A DNA stretch of 64,000 nt, from the NCBI RefSeq assembly GCF_001424225.1, contig NZ_LMOR01000004.1, positions 832,485 to 896,484 of the forward strand, given 5' to 3'. The notes below the pieces were generated by a model. That model was given only the letters and a program-made list of their open reading frames with translations. It was not told where the DNA came from and did no database searches. This document shows, piece after piece, positions 1 through 8,697 of this stretch; within the stretch, counting starts at the first letter, position 1, and every line of letters begins with the position of its first letter. The position numbers and the translations under genes are program-made. Source of the DNA: Microbacterium sp. Leaf151 (GTDB lineage: Bacteria > Actinomycetota > Actinomycetes > Actinomycetales > Microbacteriaceae).

Positions 1-2
1 TC

Positions 3-1322
3 GCCCCCGCGGCCACCGCTGCCGCGTCCACGCTCAGGGAATCGGCCGACCGTCTGACCGCCATCGATCAGGGCCCGCTGATCGGGCGTGTGGCGGAGGG
101 GGTCTCGAAGGCGGGCGAGCTCCTCGACACGGCGGCCGACGGGGCCGACGCGCTCCAACGCGCCGCCCGTCTCCTGCCGGTGATGCTCGGCGCCGACGGC
201 CCTCGATCGACGCTCGTGCTGTTCCAGAACAACGCCGAGTGGCGCTCGCTCGGCGGTGTCGTCGGCGCGGTCGCCCAGCTCGACACCGTCGACGGCCGGA
301 TGACGCTGGCAGCCCAGGCGTCCTCCGCCGACTTCGGCGACCTGGGCGCGGCGCCGGTGGCCGGTCTCGCGGCCGATGTGCAGAGCATCTACGACACCCG
401 TCCCGCCCGATACCTGCAGAACACCACGCAGGTGCCCGACTTCGCCGTCGGAGCTCCGCTCGCGCGTGAGATGTGGCGTCGCGTGCACGGCACGACCGTC
501 GACGCCGTGGTCGCCCTGGATCCCGTGTCCCTGTCCTATCTGCTGCGCGCGACGGGTCCCGTGCGCCTGGCGTCCGGCGATGACCTGACCGCCGACAACG
601 CCGTCCGACTCCTTCTCGACGAGACCTATCGCCGCTACTCCGACCCGCGCGAACAGGACGCCTTCTTCCAAGGCGCGGCGGGGGCGGTCTTCCAGGCCCT
701 CGCCGAAGGTCGGGTGGATCCCAGGGCCCTGGTGGATGCCGTCGGCCAGGCCGGACGCGAGCGGCGGTTGCTCGTCTGGAACGCGGACGCCGCGGAGCAA
801 GCCGTGCTCCAGGGGTCGACTCTGCAGGGCGCCCTCCCCGTCTCCGACGGTACGCGCAGCACTTTCGGCGTCTACCTGAACGACGGCACGGGCTCCAAGA
901 TGGACTACTACCTCCATCCCCTCGTCGAGACGGCGTGGTGCGGCGCCGACGTGGCTTCGGTGCACGTCGAGCTGCGCAGCGACGCCCCCGACCCCGCCTC
1001 GCTCCCGGCATACGTGACCGGGGGCGGCGAGTACGGCGTGCCCGTCGGCGACGCCCTCACCGGGGTCTACGTCTACCTCCCACCCGGCGCGGAACTCCTC
1101 GAGCGTCGAACGACCGGCGAAGACGACGCGGCGGGGTTCGCCGGCGGGGTGCACGATGGTCGCGAGGTGGTGAAGTGGTCCGTGAGCGTGGCCCCCGGCG
1201 AGACCGCGCGGCTCGACCTCCTCGTGCGATTGACGGGCACCCCCGAACTGGATGCCGTCGCCACGCCCACCCGTGACAGCTCCGAGCTCCCCCGCGGCGG
1301 GGAGTGCCGCTTCCCCGGGTGA
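3..1322 (+). CDS. DUF4012 domain protein (5'-truncated by window edge)
   Basis: The reading frame is open from base 3, so the start lies upstream; about 440 residues are visible, ending at TGA 1320-1322. The sequence matches my memory of DUF4012 proteins, exported or membrane-anchored proteins of unknown function often near polysaccharide or cell-surface genes: it has the typical 'LVLFQNNAEWRSLGGVVGA' block (a family hallmark, usually NNxExRxxGG) at about residues 70-90, and a C-terminal beta-rich region with 'DYYLHPLVETAWC'. The N-terminal signal or membrane anchor is not in the window. Only about 190 bases separate it from the next surface protein gene on the same strand. Function cannot be assigned. 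Confidence 0.8.
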   Translation, partial: APAATAAASTLRESADRLTAIDQGPLIGRVAEGVSKAGELLDTAADGADALQRAARLLPVMLGADGPRSTLVLFQNNAEWRSLGGVVGAVAQLDTVDGRMTLAAQASSADFGDLGAAPVAGLAADVQSIYDTRPARYLQNTTQVPDFAVGAPLAREMWRRVHGTTVDAVVALDPVSLSYLLRATGPVRLASGDDLTADNAVRLLLDETYRRYSDPREQDAFFQGAAGAVFQALAEGRVDPRALVDAVGQAGRERRLLVWNADAAEQAVLQGSTLQGALPVSDGTRSTFGVYLNDGTGSKMDYYLHPLVETAWCGADVASVHVELRSDAPDPASLPAYVTGGGEYGVPVGDALTGVYVYLPPGAELLERRTTGEDDAAGFAGGVHDGREVVKWSVSVAPGETARLDLLVRLTGTPELDAVATPTRDSSELPRGGECRFPG

Positions 1323-1510
1323 CCGCGCACGGACGTGCCCCGTAATGGGGTGAACTCCAAGGCATCACCGCGTGAAACCAGCTCGTACCGGGCGAGTCGC
1401 ACACTCCTCCTCCACAAGACTCTCCGCTAGAAGCCACTCGGACTGCGGCAGGCGGACCTCGCCCCGCATCCCCGTGCCGGCTCGACTTCGCCAAGCAGAT
1501 GGGGCACACC

Positions 1511-2065
1511 ATGAAGACCAAGATCGTCCGGGCCGTCGTTGCGCTCTCGCTCGCCGCGGCCGCGCTGATGGCCCCTACGGCCGCCAACGCCTACACCGAC
1601 CCCGCCGTCATCAGCGTCTCACCGTCGGTGGCCGCCCCCGGCGGCGTTGCAACGTTCACCACCGACCGCGCGGCCTACCAGGGCGATGAAGAGATCATCA
1701 TCTCCGTCACCGGCGGCGCCGCGAAGAGCATCACGCTCGCCTCGGTCGCGACCGAGACCAACGACTCCCTGCGTTCCCGCGCAGTCAACGGCTACCTCAA
1801 GACGCCGGTGCGCTTCCCGAGCAACGCCAAGGGCGTCTACTACTTCACCTTCACCGGCGCCACGAGCGGTGTCGTGCTGCACTCGAGTGTGACCGTCACC
1901 CCGGCGGGCTCGATCACGTCCCCCGCGAAGGGCGGCCTGGCCGTGACCGGCTTCGACGCCGGCAACACCGCCGGCCTCTGGATCGCAGGCGGGGCGCTCG
2001 TCCTCGCGGGCGGCGCAGTGGCGATCGGTACCGTCGTCCGTCGTCGTCGCAGCGCGCAATCCTGA
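1511..2065 (+). CDS. small secreted surface protein with LAxTG sortase signal
   Basis: A 184-aa predicted exported protein. Residues 1-27 form a signal peptide (basic start, hydrophobic core, likely cleavage after ANA). A beta-rich domain follows (about 30-135). The C-terminus is a cell-wall sorting signal: LAVTG at 143-147, a hydrophobic stretch and a tail of four arginines. LAxTG is the motif class typical of class E sortases in high-GC Gram-positives, so the protein is probably linked covalently to peptidoglycan. ATG 1511 is preferred over the in-frame ATG 1499 because a GGGG tract sits at normal ribosome-binding distance and the signal peptide then begins MKTK. No enzymatic motif is visible; the role on the surface is unknown. 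Confidence 0.85.
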   Translation: MKTKIVRAVVALSLAAAALMAPTAANAYTDPAVISVSPSVAAPGGVATFTTDRAAYQGDEEIIISVTGGAAKSITLASVATETNDSLRSRAVNGYLKTPVRFPSNAKGVYYFTFTGATSGVVLHSSVTVTPAGSITSPAKGGLAVTGFDAGNTAGLWIAGGALVLAGGAVAIGTVVRRRRSAQS

Positions 2066-2083
2066 CCCACCGCCCGAACGCGT

Positions 2084-2111
2084 GAGGGGGTCGTCTTCGG
2101 ACGACCCCCTC
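2084..2111 (+). terminator. intrinsic terminator after LAxTG gene
   Basis: A perfect 12-bp GC-rich stem (2084-2095 with 2100-2111) closed by a TTCG tetraloop and followed by a T/C-rich stretch. It lies 18 bases past the stop at 2065 and may also stop transcripts leaving the convergent gene at 2134. Confidence 0.85.
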
Positions 2112-2133
2112 CTCGTCTTTCACCTGTCGAGGA

Positions 2134-2826
2134 TCAGCTCAGCCCTCCGCCGCGGGATGCCGTGACCTCGGCCGTGATGAGGATCGGCAGATGGTCGCTG
2201 AGACCCTGCGGCAGCGTCGTGATGTGGGCAATGTCGAATCCGACCGAGGTCGCGAAGTCGTAGTGTCCGCGGAAGAAGCGGTAGCGGGTGTACGTGCGCG
2301 CGTCGCTCAGGGTCAACTCATAGCCCTGGTCACGGACCTTCTGTCCCAGATTCTCCTTGAAGACCGGGTAGTTGTAGTCCCCCACCATCAGCGCGGGAAG
2401 GCCGGGCCCGAGGTTCTGGAGTTCGGTGAGCGCCGTGCGGATCTGGTGTCGTCTCAGCGAGTTCAGGGCGGTGAGGGGCGCGGCGTGGAAGGAGGCGACG
2501 ATCACGTCGCGCCCCGTGTCGATGTCACGCAGCCGAACCCCCAGCATCCGCTCTTCTGCGGGCTTCAGCACATAGTCGTGCAGGGACTTCTTCAACGAGA
2601 TGGCCCGCACCTCTTCGGCGCGGAACGTGTTCTCCCGGTAGTACACGGCGAGACCGAGGCGGTTGCGTTGGGTGGCCTCGGCGAGACGCAACCCTCCGAC
2701 CTGTTCGGGAATGTCGTTCGTGTCGCACTCCTGCAGGCACAGCACATCCACCCCGTGCGTCTCGAGGAGCGCGGTCAGCTCACCGGCAGCACGGTGCTTG
2801 TTGAGGTTGTAGGAAATGACCTTCAT
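2134..2826 (-). CDS. endonuclease/exonuclease/phosphatase family protein
   Basis: A 230-aa protein of the EEP (DNase I-like) metal-dependent phosphodiesterase superfamily. Visible family motifs: MKVISYNLNKH at the start (metal/phosphate Asn), LQECD near residue 45 (metal-binding Glu), a central His-containing strand, GDYNYP around 150-156 and the C-terminal SDHLPI Asp-His pair. The substrate (nucleic acid, phosphoinositide or other phosphodiester) cannot be told from sequence. A longer frame runs upstream to 3171, but similarity begins at the methionine at 2826, nine bases downstream of a TATGCT -10-like hexamer, so this start is favoured and the transcript may have almost no leader. Confidence 0.8.
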   Translation of the reverse strand: MKVISYNLNKHRAAGELTALLETHGVDVLCLQECDTNDIPEQVGGLRLAEATQRNRLGLAVYYRENTFRAEEVRAISLKKSLHDYVLKPAEERMLGVRLRDIDTGRDVIVASFHAAPLTALNSLRRHQIRTALTELQNLGPGLPALMVGDYNYPVFKENLGQKVRDQGYELTLSDARTYTRYRFFRGHYDFATSVGFDIAHITTLPQGLSDHLPILITAEVTASRGGGLS

Positions 2827-2835
2827 GGCGATGTC

Positions 2836-2841
2836 AGCATA
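2836..2841 (-). promoter_or_regulatory. -10 element of the EEP-family gene
   Basis: TATGCT on the minus strand, ending nine bases before the ATG at 2826; transcription would begin within a few bases of the start codon. No convincing -35 was found. Confidence 0.45.
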
Positions 2842-2893
2842 CGTCCGGCTGCACGGCGCCTCCCGAGGGGTTGCATCGGCGCCCGGAGGGGAA

Positions 2894-3751
2894 TCAGGAT
2901 GCCGGGTCGTCGGCATCCCGACGCCTGCGTGTCTGTTCGGCGCGCGCCGCCAGCAACTCGTCCGCCGGGTAGCCGACCTCTGCGAGGACGAGCCCCCGCG
3001 CGGCCAGCACTTTGGTCTCGGGGATGCGCATGCGCGCGTCGCGGATGGCCACGACATCGTCGACCTCGATACGCCCCTCCCCCACGGCGACGCACGCCCC
3101 CACGAGGGCACGCACCATGCTGTGACAGAACGCGTCCGCCCGGACGTTCGCCACCAGGACACCGTCGTCACCGCGCCGCCAGTCGTACTCCAGCAGAGTG
3201 CGAATGGTCGTCGCCTCTTCGCGCGCCTTGCAGTACGCGGCGAAGTCGTGCAGGCCGATCAGACGCGAGGCGGCGGCATCCATCGCCTCCAGGTCGAGGG
3301 TGCTGCGCAGGGTGGTCGTGCGCAGGCGATCGAGCGGGTCGTAGCCCGCGTTCGCATCCGCCAGTCGGTACGCGTACCGCCGCCACACGGCGGAGAACCG
3401 CGCGTCGAACCCGTCAGGGGCACGCGACGCGCGCAGGACGGAGACGTCGGGATACTGGCCCAGGACGCCGCGTACACGGCCCGGGAGGGCGGCGATGGCG
3501 TCGGCCTCGTCGTGGTCGCGACGCCGTCGTGGCAAGCGCGCGATCTGGTCCTCGTCGAGATCCAGGTGCGCGACCTGCCCCGACGCATGCACGCCGGCAT
3601 CGGTGCGTCCCGCCACGATCAGCCGCGGGGCGCCGCCGACGATGCGCGTGAAGGCCGACTCGAGTTCGCCCTGCACCGTGCGCAGCCCCGGTTGCCGGGC
3701 CCACCCTCGGAAGTGTGTGCCGTCGTAGGCGATGTCGAGGCGGATACGCAC
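2894..3751 (-). CDS. truA: tRNA pseudouridine(38-40) synthase TruA
   Basis: 285 aa. TruA converts uridines 38-40 of the tRNA anticodon arm to pseudouridine. The N-terminal block 'YDGTHFRGWARQPG' and the catalytic motif AGRTDAGVHA, with the nucleophilic Asp at residue 51, are intact; further TruA signatures follow (RRYAYRL, MVRALVG). It is last in line after rplQ, as in many actinobacteria, with a hairpin between them. GTG 3751 is the chosen start: a TAGGCT -10-like element ends six bases upstream, suggesting a leaderless message separate from the rpoA-rplQ transcript. Confidence 0.96.
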   Translation of the reverse strand: MRIRLDIAYDGTHFRGWARQPGLRTVQGELESAFTRIVGGAPRLIVAGRTDAGVHASGQVAHLDLDEDQIARLPRRRRDHDEADAIAALPGRVRGVLGQYPDVSVLRASRAPDGFDARFSAVWRRYAYRLADANAGYDPLDRLRTTTLRSTLDLEAMDAAASRLIGLHDFAAYCKAREEATTIRTLLEYDWRRGDDGVLVANVRADAFCHSMVRALVGACVAVGEGRIEVDDVVAIRDARMRIPETKVLAARGLVLAEVGYPADELLAARAEQTRRRRDADDPAS

Positions 3752-3757
3752 CCCACC

Positions 3758-3763
3758 AGCCTA
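3758..3763 (-). promoter_or_regulatory. -10 element for leaderless truA transcript
   Basis: TAGGCT on the minus strand, six bases before the GTG at 3751. This spacing would place the first transcribed base at or next to the start codon. No good -35 is visible. Confidence 0.45.
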
Positions 3764-3798
3764 CGAGCACCGGACGGTGGCCGCGGAGCCCGGGAACG

Positions 3799-3834
3799 AC
3801 GATGCCCCCACCCGAATCGGGGTGAGGGCATCGT
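3799..3834 (-). terminator. terminator hairpin after rplQ
   Basis: A GC-rich imperfect inverted repeat (ACGATGCCC arm pairing with GGGCATCGT, extended inward by CACCCG/CGGGGTG) 17 bases past the rplQ stop. There is no clear T-run on the minus strand, so termination strength is uncertain. Confidence 0.6.
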
Positions 3835-3850
3835 ACGCGGTGAGAGAGAC

Positions 3851-4411
3851 TCAGGCCTTGGCGTCGCTTTCGACGGCGTCGGCGGCGGCGGCCTCCGCGG
3901 CCGCTCCCTCTTCGGGCGACTCGGCGCCGGCCTCGGCTGCCTCGTCGGTGGTGTTCTCCGCGGCGGAAGCCTCGTCGGCGACGGGCTCCTCGGCGGCCGG
4001 TGCGGCAGCGGCGGCGGGAGCCGCGGCGGCCTTGTTCGACGCCTTCTTCGCGACGGGCTCGAGAACGAGCTCGATTACGGCCATGGGGGCGTTGTCGCCC
4101 TTGCGGTTTCCGACCTTGGTGATGCGGGTGTATCCGCCGTCACGCTCGGCCACCAGGGGCGCGATCTCCGTGAACAGCGTGTGCACGACGTCCTTGTCGC
4201 CGATCACGCCGAGCACGCGACGACGCGCGTGCAGGTCGCCGCGCTTGGCGAAGGTGATGAGGCGCTCGGCGAGCGGACGCAGGCGCTTCGCCTTGGTCTC
4301 GGTCGTCTTGATGGACTTGTGCGTGTACAGCGCTGCGGCCAGGTTGGCGAGAAGCAGACGCTCGTGGGCCGGGCCGCCTCCGAGGCGGGGACCCTTCGTG
4401 GGCTTAGGCAT
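3851..4411 (-). CDS. rplQ: 50S ribosomal protein L17
   Basis: 186 aa. The first about 120 residues are the conserved L17 fold ([25 protein letters not shown]..., then the VTRITKVG-like block), which sits near the peptide exit tunnel. Residues about 125-186 are a low-complexity tail rich in Ala, Glu and Asp ([20 protein letters not shown]), much longer than in E. coli L17 (127 aa) but familiar in actinobacteria. It lies 43 bases downstream of rpoA and ends the alpha operon. Confidence 0.97.
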   Translation of the reverse strand: MPKPTKGPRLGGGPAHERLLLANLAAALYTHKSIKTTETKAKRLRPLAERLITFAKRGDLHARRRVLGVIGDKDVVHTLFTEIAPLVAERDGGYTRITKVGNRKGDNAPMAVIELVLEPVAKKASNKAAAAPAAAAAPAAEEPVADEASAAENTTDEAAEAGAESPEEGAAAEAAAADAVESDAKA

Positions 4412-4454
4412 GTCGTGTTACTCCAGTGAGAGGTTCGGTCGGGTCCGACCGGGG

Positions 4455-5444
4455 TCAGACGGTCTCTTCGTCGTAGCCGCTGTAGAACTGGGCGCCGTCG
4501 AAGCCGGGCACCGAGTCCTTGAGCGACAGGCCGAGGGAGGTGAGCTTGTCACGCACCTCGTCGACCGACTTCTGACCGAAGTTGCGGATGTTCATCAGCT
4601 GCGTCTCGGAAAGGGCCACCAACTCCGAAACGGTGTTGATGCCCTCGCGCTTGAGGCAGTTGTACGAGCGGACCGAGAGATCGAGGTCTTCGATCGGCAT
4701 CGACAGCTCATTCGAGAGGACGGTCTCGACCGGCGCGGGGCCGATCTCGATGCCCTCGGCCTCGACGTTCAGCTCGCGAGCGAGGCCGAACAGCTCGGTG
4801 AGGGTGCGTCCGGCCGAGGCGACGGCGTCGCGCGGGGCGATGGATGCCTTCGACTCGACGTCGAGGACGAGCTTGTCGAAGTCGGTACGCTCACCGGCGC
4901 GCGTGGCGTCGACGCGGTAGCTGACCTTGAGCACAGGCGAGTAGATCGAGTCGATCGGGATCTGACCGGCCTCGGCGTACTCGTTGCGGTTCTGCGTCGC
5001 CGAGACGTAGCCACGGCCACGCTCGATGGTGAGCTCGAGCTCGAACTTCGCGGTGTCGTTGAGCGTCGCGATGACCAACTCGGGGTTGTGCACCTCGACA
5101 CCCGCGGGAGCGGAGATGTCGGCGGCGGTGACCTCACCGGAGCCGGTCTTGCGCAGGTACGCCGTGATGGGCTCGTCGCGCTCGCTCGAGACGACCAGCT
5201 GCTTGATGTTCAGGATGATCTCGGTGACGTCTTCTTTCACGCCCGGGATGGTGCTGAACTCGTGCAGCACGCCGTCGATGCGGATGCTCGTGACGGCCGC
5301 GCCGGGGATCGACGACAGGAGGCTGCGACGCAGCGCGTTGCCGATCGTGTAACCGAAGCCGGGCTCCAGCGGCTCGATGACGAAACGGCTGCGGAACTCC
5401 CCGATCTTCTCCTCGGTCAGAGTGGGACGCTGTGCGATGAGCAC
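4455..5444 (-). CDS. rpoA: DNA-directed RNA polymerase alpha subunit
   Basis: 329 aa, normal length. The N-terminal assembly domain (about 1-230) carries [20 protein letters not shown], the alpha dimer/beta-contact signature; the C-terminal domain (about 250-320) carries the DNA/UP-element and activator-binding helices ([32 protein letters not shown]). The ATG at 5444 begins MLIAQRPTL, the usual actinobacterial N-terminus. The 188-base gap to rpsK contains a perfect hairpin, so rpoA-rplQ may be partly uncoupled from the upstream genes. Confidence 0.99.
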   Translation of the reverse strand: MLIAQRPTLTEEKIGEFRSRFVIEPLEPGFGYTIGNALRRSLLSSIPGAAVTSIRIDGVLHEFSTIPGVKEDVTEIILNIKQLVVSSERDEPITAYLRKTGSGEVTAADISAPAGVEVHNPELVIATLNDTAKFELELTIERGRGYVSATQNRNEYAEAGQIPIDSIYSPVLKVSYRVDATRAGERTDFDKLVLDVESKASIAPRDAVASAGRTLTELFGLARELNVEAEGIEIGPAPVETVLSNELSMPIEDLDLSVRSYNCLKREGINTVSELVALSETQLMNIRNFGQKSVDEVRDKLTSLGLSLKDSVPGFDGAQFYSGYDEETV

Positions 5445-5591
5445 TATGTGTTCCTTTCGATCACGTGCCCGCTATATGACACGTGTAATGGGGTGAGGTG
5501 TTGAGTTGTACTCGCGGGATGCCGCGTCACGCGGGCGGTGCGCCGAGGGCGAGCCGTGGCATCCGGAAGTCTGTTTCGCGCGCAAGCGCGC

Positions 5592-5626
5592 CGTTCCCGG
5601 GGAGCGACGAACACTCCCCGGGAACG
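5592..5626 (-). terminator. hairpin between rpsK and rpoA
   Basis: A perfect 13-bp stem (5592-5604 with 5614-5626) begins six bases after the rpsK stop. There is no T-run after it on the minus strand, so it may act as a partial terminator or a 3'-end protector rather than a full stop. Confidence 0.6.
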
Positions 5627-5632
5627 ATCGCG

Positions 5633-6031
5633 TCAGACGCGGCGGCGCTTGGGCGGACGGCAGCCGTTGTGGGCCTGCGGCGTCACGTCCTGGATGGAAC
5701 CGACCTCGAGGCCGGCGGCCGTGAGCGAGCGGATCGCGGTCTCACGACCCGAACCCGGTCCCTTCACGAAGACGTCGACCTTCTTCACACCGTGCTCCTG
5801 CGCCTGGCGAGCGGCCGACTCGGCGGCCATGCCGGCGGCGTACGGCGTCGACTTGCGCGAGCCCTTGAACCCGACACCGCCGGACGAAGCCCAGCTGATG
5901 ACGGCACCCGAGGGGTCGGTGATCGAAACGATGGTGTTGTTGAACGTCGACTTGATGTGGGCCTGGCCCACGGCGATGTTCTTCTTCTCTTTGCGGCGCG
6001 GCTTGCGCGCGGCGGACTTGGCCTGTGCCAT
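5633..6031 (-). CDS. rpsK: 30S ribosomal protein S11
   Basis: 132 aa, standard length. It forms part of the 30S platform near the mRNA exit. The basic N-terminus ([18 protein letters not shown]) and core blocks [21 protein letters not shown] and the C-terminal [18 protein letters not shown] are characteristic. It lies 36 bases after rpsM and before rpoA, the conserved alpha-operon order. Confidence 0.99.
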   Translation of the reverse strand: MAQAKSAARKPRRKEKKNIAVGQAHIKSTFNNTIVSITDPSGAVISWASSGGVGFKGSRKSTPYAAGMAAESAARQAQEHGVKKVDVFVKGPGSGRETAIRSLTAAGLEVGSIQDVTPQAHNGCRPPKRRRV

Positions 6032-6067
6032 GTGCGTTCTCCTGAATCCTGACGCTCAGCCCGCGGC

Positions 6068-6442
6068 TTAGCGCGCCTTCTTCTTGCCGGCGACGGTGCG
6101 CTTGGGACCCTTGCGGGTACGCGCGTTCGTCTTCGTGCGCTGACCGCGCACCGGGAGGCCGCGACGGTGGCGGATGCCCTCGTAGGAGCCGATCTCGACC
6201 TTGCGGCGGATGTCGGCGGCGACCTCGCGACGGAGGTCACCCTCCACCTTGTAGGTGCCTTCGATGTGGTCGCGCAGGGCGACCAACTGGTCGTCGGTGA
6301 GATCCTTCACGCGGATGTCGTGATCGATATCCGTTGCCGCGAGGATCTCGACGGAGCGGGTGCGACCCACGCCGTAGATGTAAGTAAGTGCGATCACCAC
6401 GCGCTTGTCGCGCGGGATGTCGACGCCGGCGAGACGTGCCAT
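6068..6442 (-). CDS. rpsM: 30S ribosomal protein S13
   Basis: 124 aa. S13 of the 30S head contacts the P-site tRNA and bridges to L5. Signature [15 protein letters not shown] at the N-terminus, [24 protein letters not shown] in the C-terminal tail and a lysine-rich end. A spacer of 169 bases separates it from rpmJ upstream; that spacer holds a GAGCCTGTCGAAG repeat (6529-6541). Confidence 0.99.
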   Translation of the reverse strand: MARLAGVDIPRDKRVVIALTYIYGVGRTRSVEILAATDIDHDIRVKDLTDDQLVALRDHIEGTYKVEGDLRREVAADIRRKVEIGSYEGIRHRRGLPVRGQRTKTNARTRKGPKRTVAGKKKAR

Positions 6443-6524
6443 GCGGCTCTCCTCAGAGTGTCGTGGAGGTGTGGAGCAGGATCGGTGCTCGGGCCTCCGC
6501 CCCGAGGTGTCCCCGTCACACGAT

Positions 6525-6543
6525 CGCTGAGCCTGTCGAAGCG
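6525..6543. repeat. short dispersed intergenic repeat (GAGCCTGTCGAAG type)
   Basis: A copy of the 13-base core GAGCCTGTCGAAG, flanked by CGCT/AGCG, lies in the rpmJ-rpsM spacer. A close relative forms both arms of the hairpin between rpsG and fusA at 24552-24599. Confidence 0.5.
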
Positions 6544-6611
6544 CCCGGACGATGACGGATCTGATCCTGCCGGTGTGTATTCAGTTGGAATGGGGTCGAA
6601 CGGCGAAGAGT

Positions 6612-6728
6612 TCAGCCCTGGCGCTGCTTGTGGCGCGGGTTGCTCTTGCAGATCACCATCACGCGCCCGTGACGACGGATCACCTTGCAGTGGTCGCAGA
6701 TGGGCTTGACGGAGGGGTTGACCTTCAT
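6612..6728 (-). CDS. rpmJ: 50S ribosomal protein L36 (zinc-ribbon form)
   Basis: 38 aa, translated directly from the sequence: [20 protein letters not shown], then [18 protein letters not shown]. It keeps the CxxC...C...H zinc ligands (Cys11, Cys14, Cys27, His33), so this is the zinc-binding type rather than the zinc-independent paralogue. It lies between infA and rpsM, the normal order. Confidence 0.97.
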   Translation of the reverse strand: MKVNPSVKPICDHCKVIRRHGRVMVICKSNPRHKQRQG

Positions 6729-6789
6729 GATGTTCCTGTTTCGCTGTCTTCGAACGCGCGGGGTGCGGCTCGTTACTTCTCGGCCGGGC

Positions 6790-7011
6790 TCAGCGGTAGC
6801 GGTAGACGATACGACCGCGGGTGAGGTCGTATGGGCTCAGTTCGACGACGACCCGGTCTTCCGGGATGATGCGGATGTAGTTCTGCCGCATCTTGCCCGA
6901 AATGGTGGCGAGCACCTTGTGACCGTTGGTCAGTTCGACACGGAACATCGCGTTGGGCAGTGCCTCGGACACCGTGCCCTCGATCTCGATGACACCGTCT
7001 TTCTTCGCCAT
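6790..7011 (-). CDS. infA: translation initiation factor IF-1
   Basis: 73 aa, a single OB-fold protein that binds the 30S A site during initiation. [20 protein letters not shown] and [19 protein letters not shown] are diagnostic. The frame is open further upstream, but the methionine at 7011 gives the exact family length. It heads the infA-rpmJ-rpsM-rpsK-rpoA-rplQ group and has its own good promoter at 7108-7136, just inside the 3' flank of the preceding gene. Confidence 0.98.
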   Translation of the reverse strand: MAKKDGVIEIEGTVSEALPNAMFRVELTNGHKVLATISGKMRQNYIRIIPEDRVVVELSPYDLTRGRIVYRYR

Positions 7012-7107
7012 AAACTCGCTCACGCTCAATTGCAGACCGGCCGGTCTGCGGTGGATGGGGATTCGGTGCTTCGACACGCCAATAAAGGCGCAACGCACCA
7101 AAGATCA

Positions 7108-7136
7108 AGCATACGTGGTATCGCCCACTCCGGCAA
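7108..7136 (-). promoter_or_regulatory. sigma70-type promoter of infA operon
   Basis: On the minus strand: -35 TTGCCG (7131-7136), exactly 17 bases, -10 TATGCT (7108-7113). The predicted start is near 7101, giving a leader of about 90 bases. The -10 and early transcribed region closely resemble those of the rpoB promoter. Confidence 0.75.
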
Positions 7137-7152
7137 CTCGCCGGGAGTGTCG

Positions 7153-7857
7153 TCAACCGTTGAGGCGGTCGACGATGTCCTTCTGCGGGTCGCCCGTCAG
7201 GTCGGTCTGATTCGCGAGGACGGTTCCGTCCACGGCGATCGTCGGCGTTGCGATACCGCCGCTCCCGGGTTGCACGGGGGTGTTCTGGGTCATCGCCGTC
7301 ACGAACCTCGTGTACGTCCCGTCGGAGATGCACGACGTGGCGGCATCCGACGCGCCCACCGAGGTGGCGACGGACGCGAGGGTGGCGTCGTCCAGACCGG
7401 CCGTGTTCTCCGACGGCTGCTGCGCGTAGAGGGCCTTCACGAACGCGGGAACGTTGGCGGCGTCATCCACGGCGACGCAGTAGGCCGCGGAGGCCGACCG
7501 TGTGGAGTACTCGGTGCCCTGGGAGGCGCGGTCGAGGATCGAGATCGGGTGGATGTTCAACGTGATCTCGTCGCTGGCCACGAGCTCGTCAAGCGTGGGC
7601 CCGTAGGCCTGCTCGAACTGGTTGCAGACCGGGCACATGAAGTCGATGTACGTGTCGACGGTCTTCTCTCCGGACCCGACCGCGATCGCACCCGTCTCGG
7701 TGTTGACCGCCGACGACTCCGGGAGTGTCCCGGGCGAGGTCGCCTGGCTGTTGGCGAACCACACGACACCCGCCACGATCAGGACGACGACGAGCGCCGC
7801 CGCCGTCACTGCGATCGCGAACCAATTGGTGGACTTTCGCACAGCAGCCATCATCAT
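7153..7857 (-). CDS. membrane-anchored DsbA-family thioredoxin-fold protein
   Basis: 234 aa. An N-terminal membrane anchor (about residues 12-35) is followed by an extracytoplasmic thioredoxin-fold domain of the DsbA/DSBA-like (Thioredoxin_4) type. The redox motif is CPVC at 75-78, two more cysteines lie in the helical insert (AAYC, SCISD), and ATPTIAVDG supplies the expected cis-proline. It probably oxidises or isomerises disulfides in exported proteins. Its start overlaps the map stop by four bases (ATGA), so it is co-transcribed with the ribosomal-protein operon. Two further in-frame ATGs follow the first, so the exact start is uncertain by one or two codons. Confidence 0.85.
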   Translation of the reverse strand: MMMAAVRKSTNWFAIAVTAAALVVVLIVAGVVWFANSQATSPGTLPESSAVNTETGAIAVGSGEKTVDTYIDFMCPVCNQFEQAYGPTLDELVASDEITLNIHPISILDRASQGTEYSTRSASAAYCVAVDDAANVPAFVKALYAQQPSENTAGLDDATLASVATSVGASDAATSCISDGTYTRFVTAMTQNTPVQPGSGGIATPTIAVDGTVLANQTDLTGDPQKDIVDRLNG

Positions 7858-8696
7858 GAATCGATCTCCTTCGGCACCACGCCGAACGGCGCCAGCTTCT
7901 CGGCACCCCCGTCGTGAGCGGTCAGCACCCAGATGCCCCCATCATGCACGGCGACGCTATGTTCCCAGTGGGAGCCGGCCGTCCCGTCGAGGGTCGACAC
8001 CGTCCAGCCGTCGTCTTCCACGAAGGTCTCCTGTTCGCCGATGACGACCATGGGCTCGATGGCCACGGCCAGCCCCGGACGCACCTCCGCCCCGCGGTCG
8101 GGCACCGCGTAGTTGAAGATGCTCGGCGACTCGTGCATCTTGCGACCGATGCCGTGACCGACGTAGTCGCGCAGGATGCCGTATCCCCCATCGGGGGCAT
8201 GGGCCTGGATGTACTGCTCGATGGCGGCTCCGACCTCGCCCAGGTGCGACGCGCGGCTCAGCGCGGCGATACCCGCCCACAACGATCCCTCGGTGACCTC
8301 GGAGAGACGTCGACGTGGCGCCACGATGTCGTCGGGAGCGTCGCCCGGGACGATCACGGTGAACGCCGAGTCGCCGTTCCATCCGCGCAGCTCCGCGCCC
8401 GCGTCGATCGAGAGGATGTCGCCGGCCCGCAGAGGGCGATCGTTCGGGATGCCGTGGACCACCTGCTCGTTGACCGAGGCGCAGATCGTGTGCCGATAGC
8501 CCCGCACCATCTGAAAATTCGACACGGCGCCGCGCGAGGTGATGAGCGCAGACGCCGCGGCGTCGAGCTCGAGCGTGGTGACCCCCGGAGCCACCAGCGC
8601 ACGAACCGCGTCCAAAGCGTCGGCGGTGATGAGGCCGGGCTCGATCATCGAGCGCAGTTGGGCCGGCTTCTTGTAGACGGAGGAACGAAGACCCAC
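7854..8696 (-). CDS. map: type I methionine aminopeptidase
   Basis: About 280 aa. Removes the initiator methionine from nascent proteins. All five di-metal ligands are visible: Asp in SIDAG and NGDSAF, His in GHGIGRKMH, Glu in AIEPMV and in SHWEHS; the substrate-binding His is in QVVHGIP. GTG 8696 begins one base past the adk stop and gives an N-terminus starting MGLRSSVYKKPAQL. ATG 8717 or GTG 8726 would add 7-10 residues inside adk. None of the three has a strong ribosome-binding site. Order secY-adk-map is conserved in actinobacteria. Confidence 0.93.
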   Translation of the reverse strand: MGLRSSVYKKPAQLRSMIEPGLITADALDAVRALVAPGVTTLELDAAASALITSRGAVSNFQMVRGYRHTICASVNEQVVHGIPNDRPLRAGDILSIDAGAELRGWNGDSAFTVIVPGDAPDDIVAPRRRLSEVTEGSLWAGIAALSRASHLGEVGAAIEQYIQAHAPDGGYGILRDYVGHGIGRKMHESPSIFNYAVPDRGAEVRPGLAVAIEPMVVIGEQETFVEDDGWTVSTLDGTAGSHWEHSVAVHDGGIWVLTAHDGGAEKLAPFGVVPKEIDS

Positions 8697-8697
8697 G

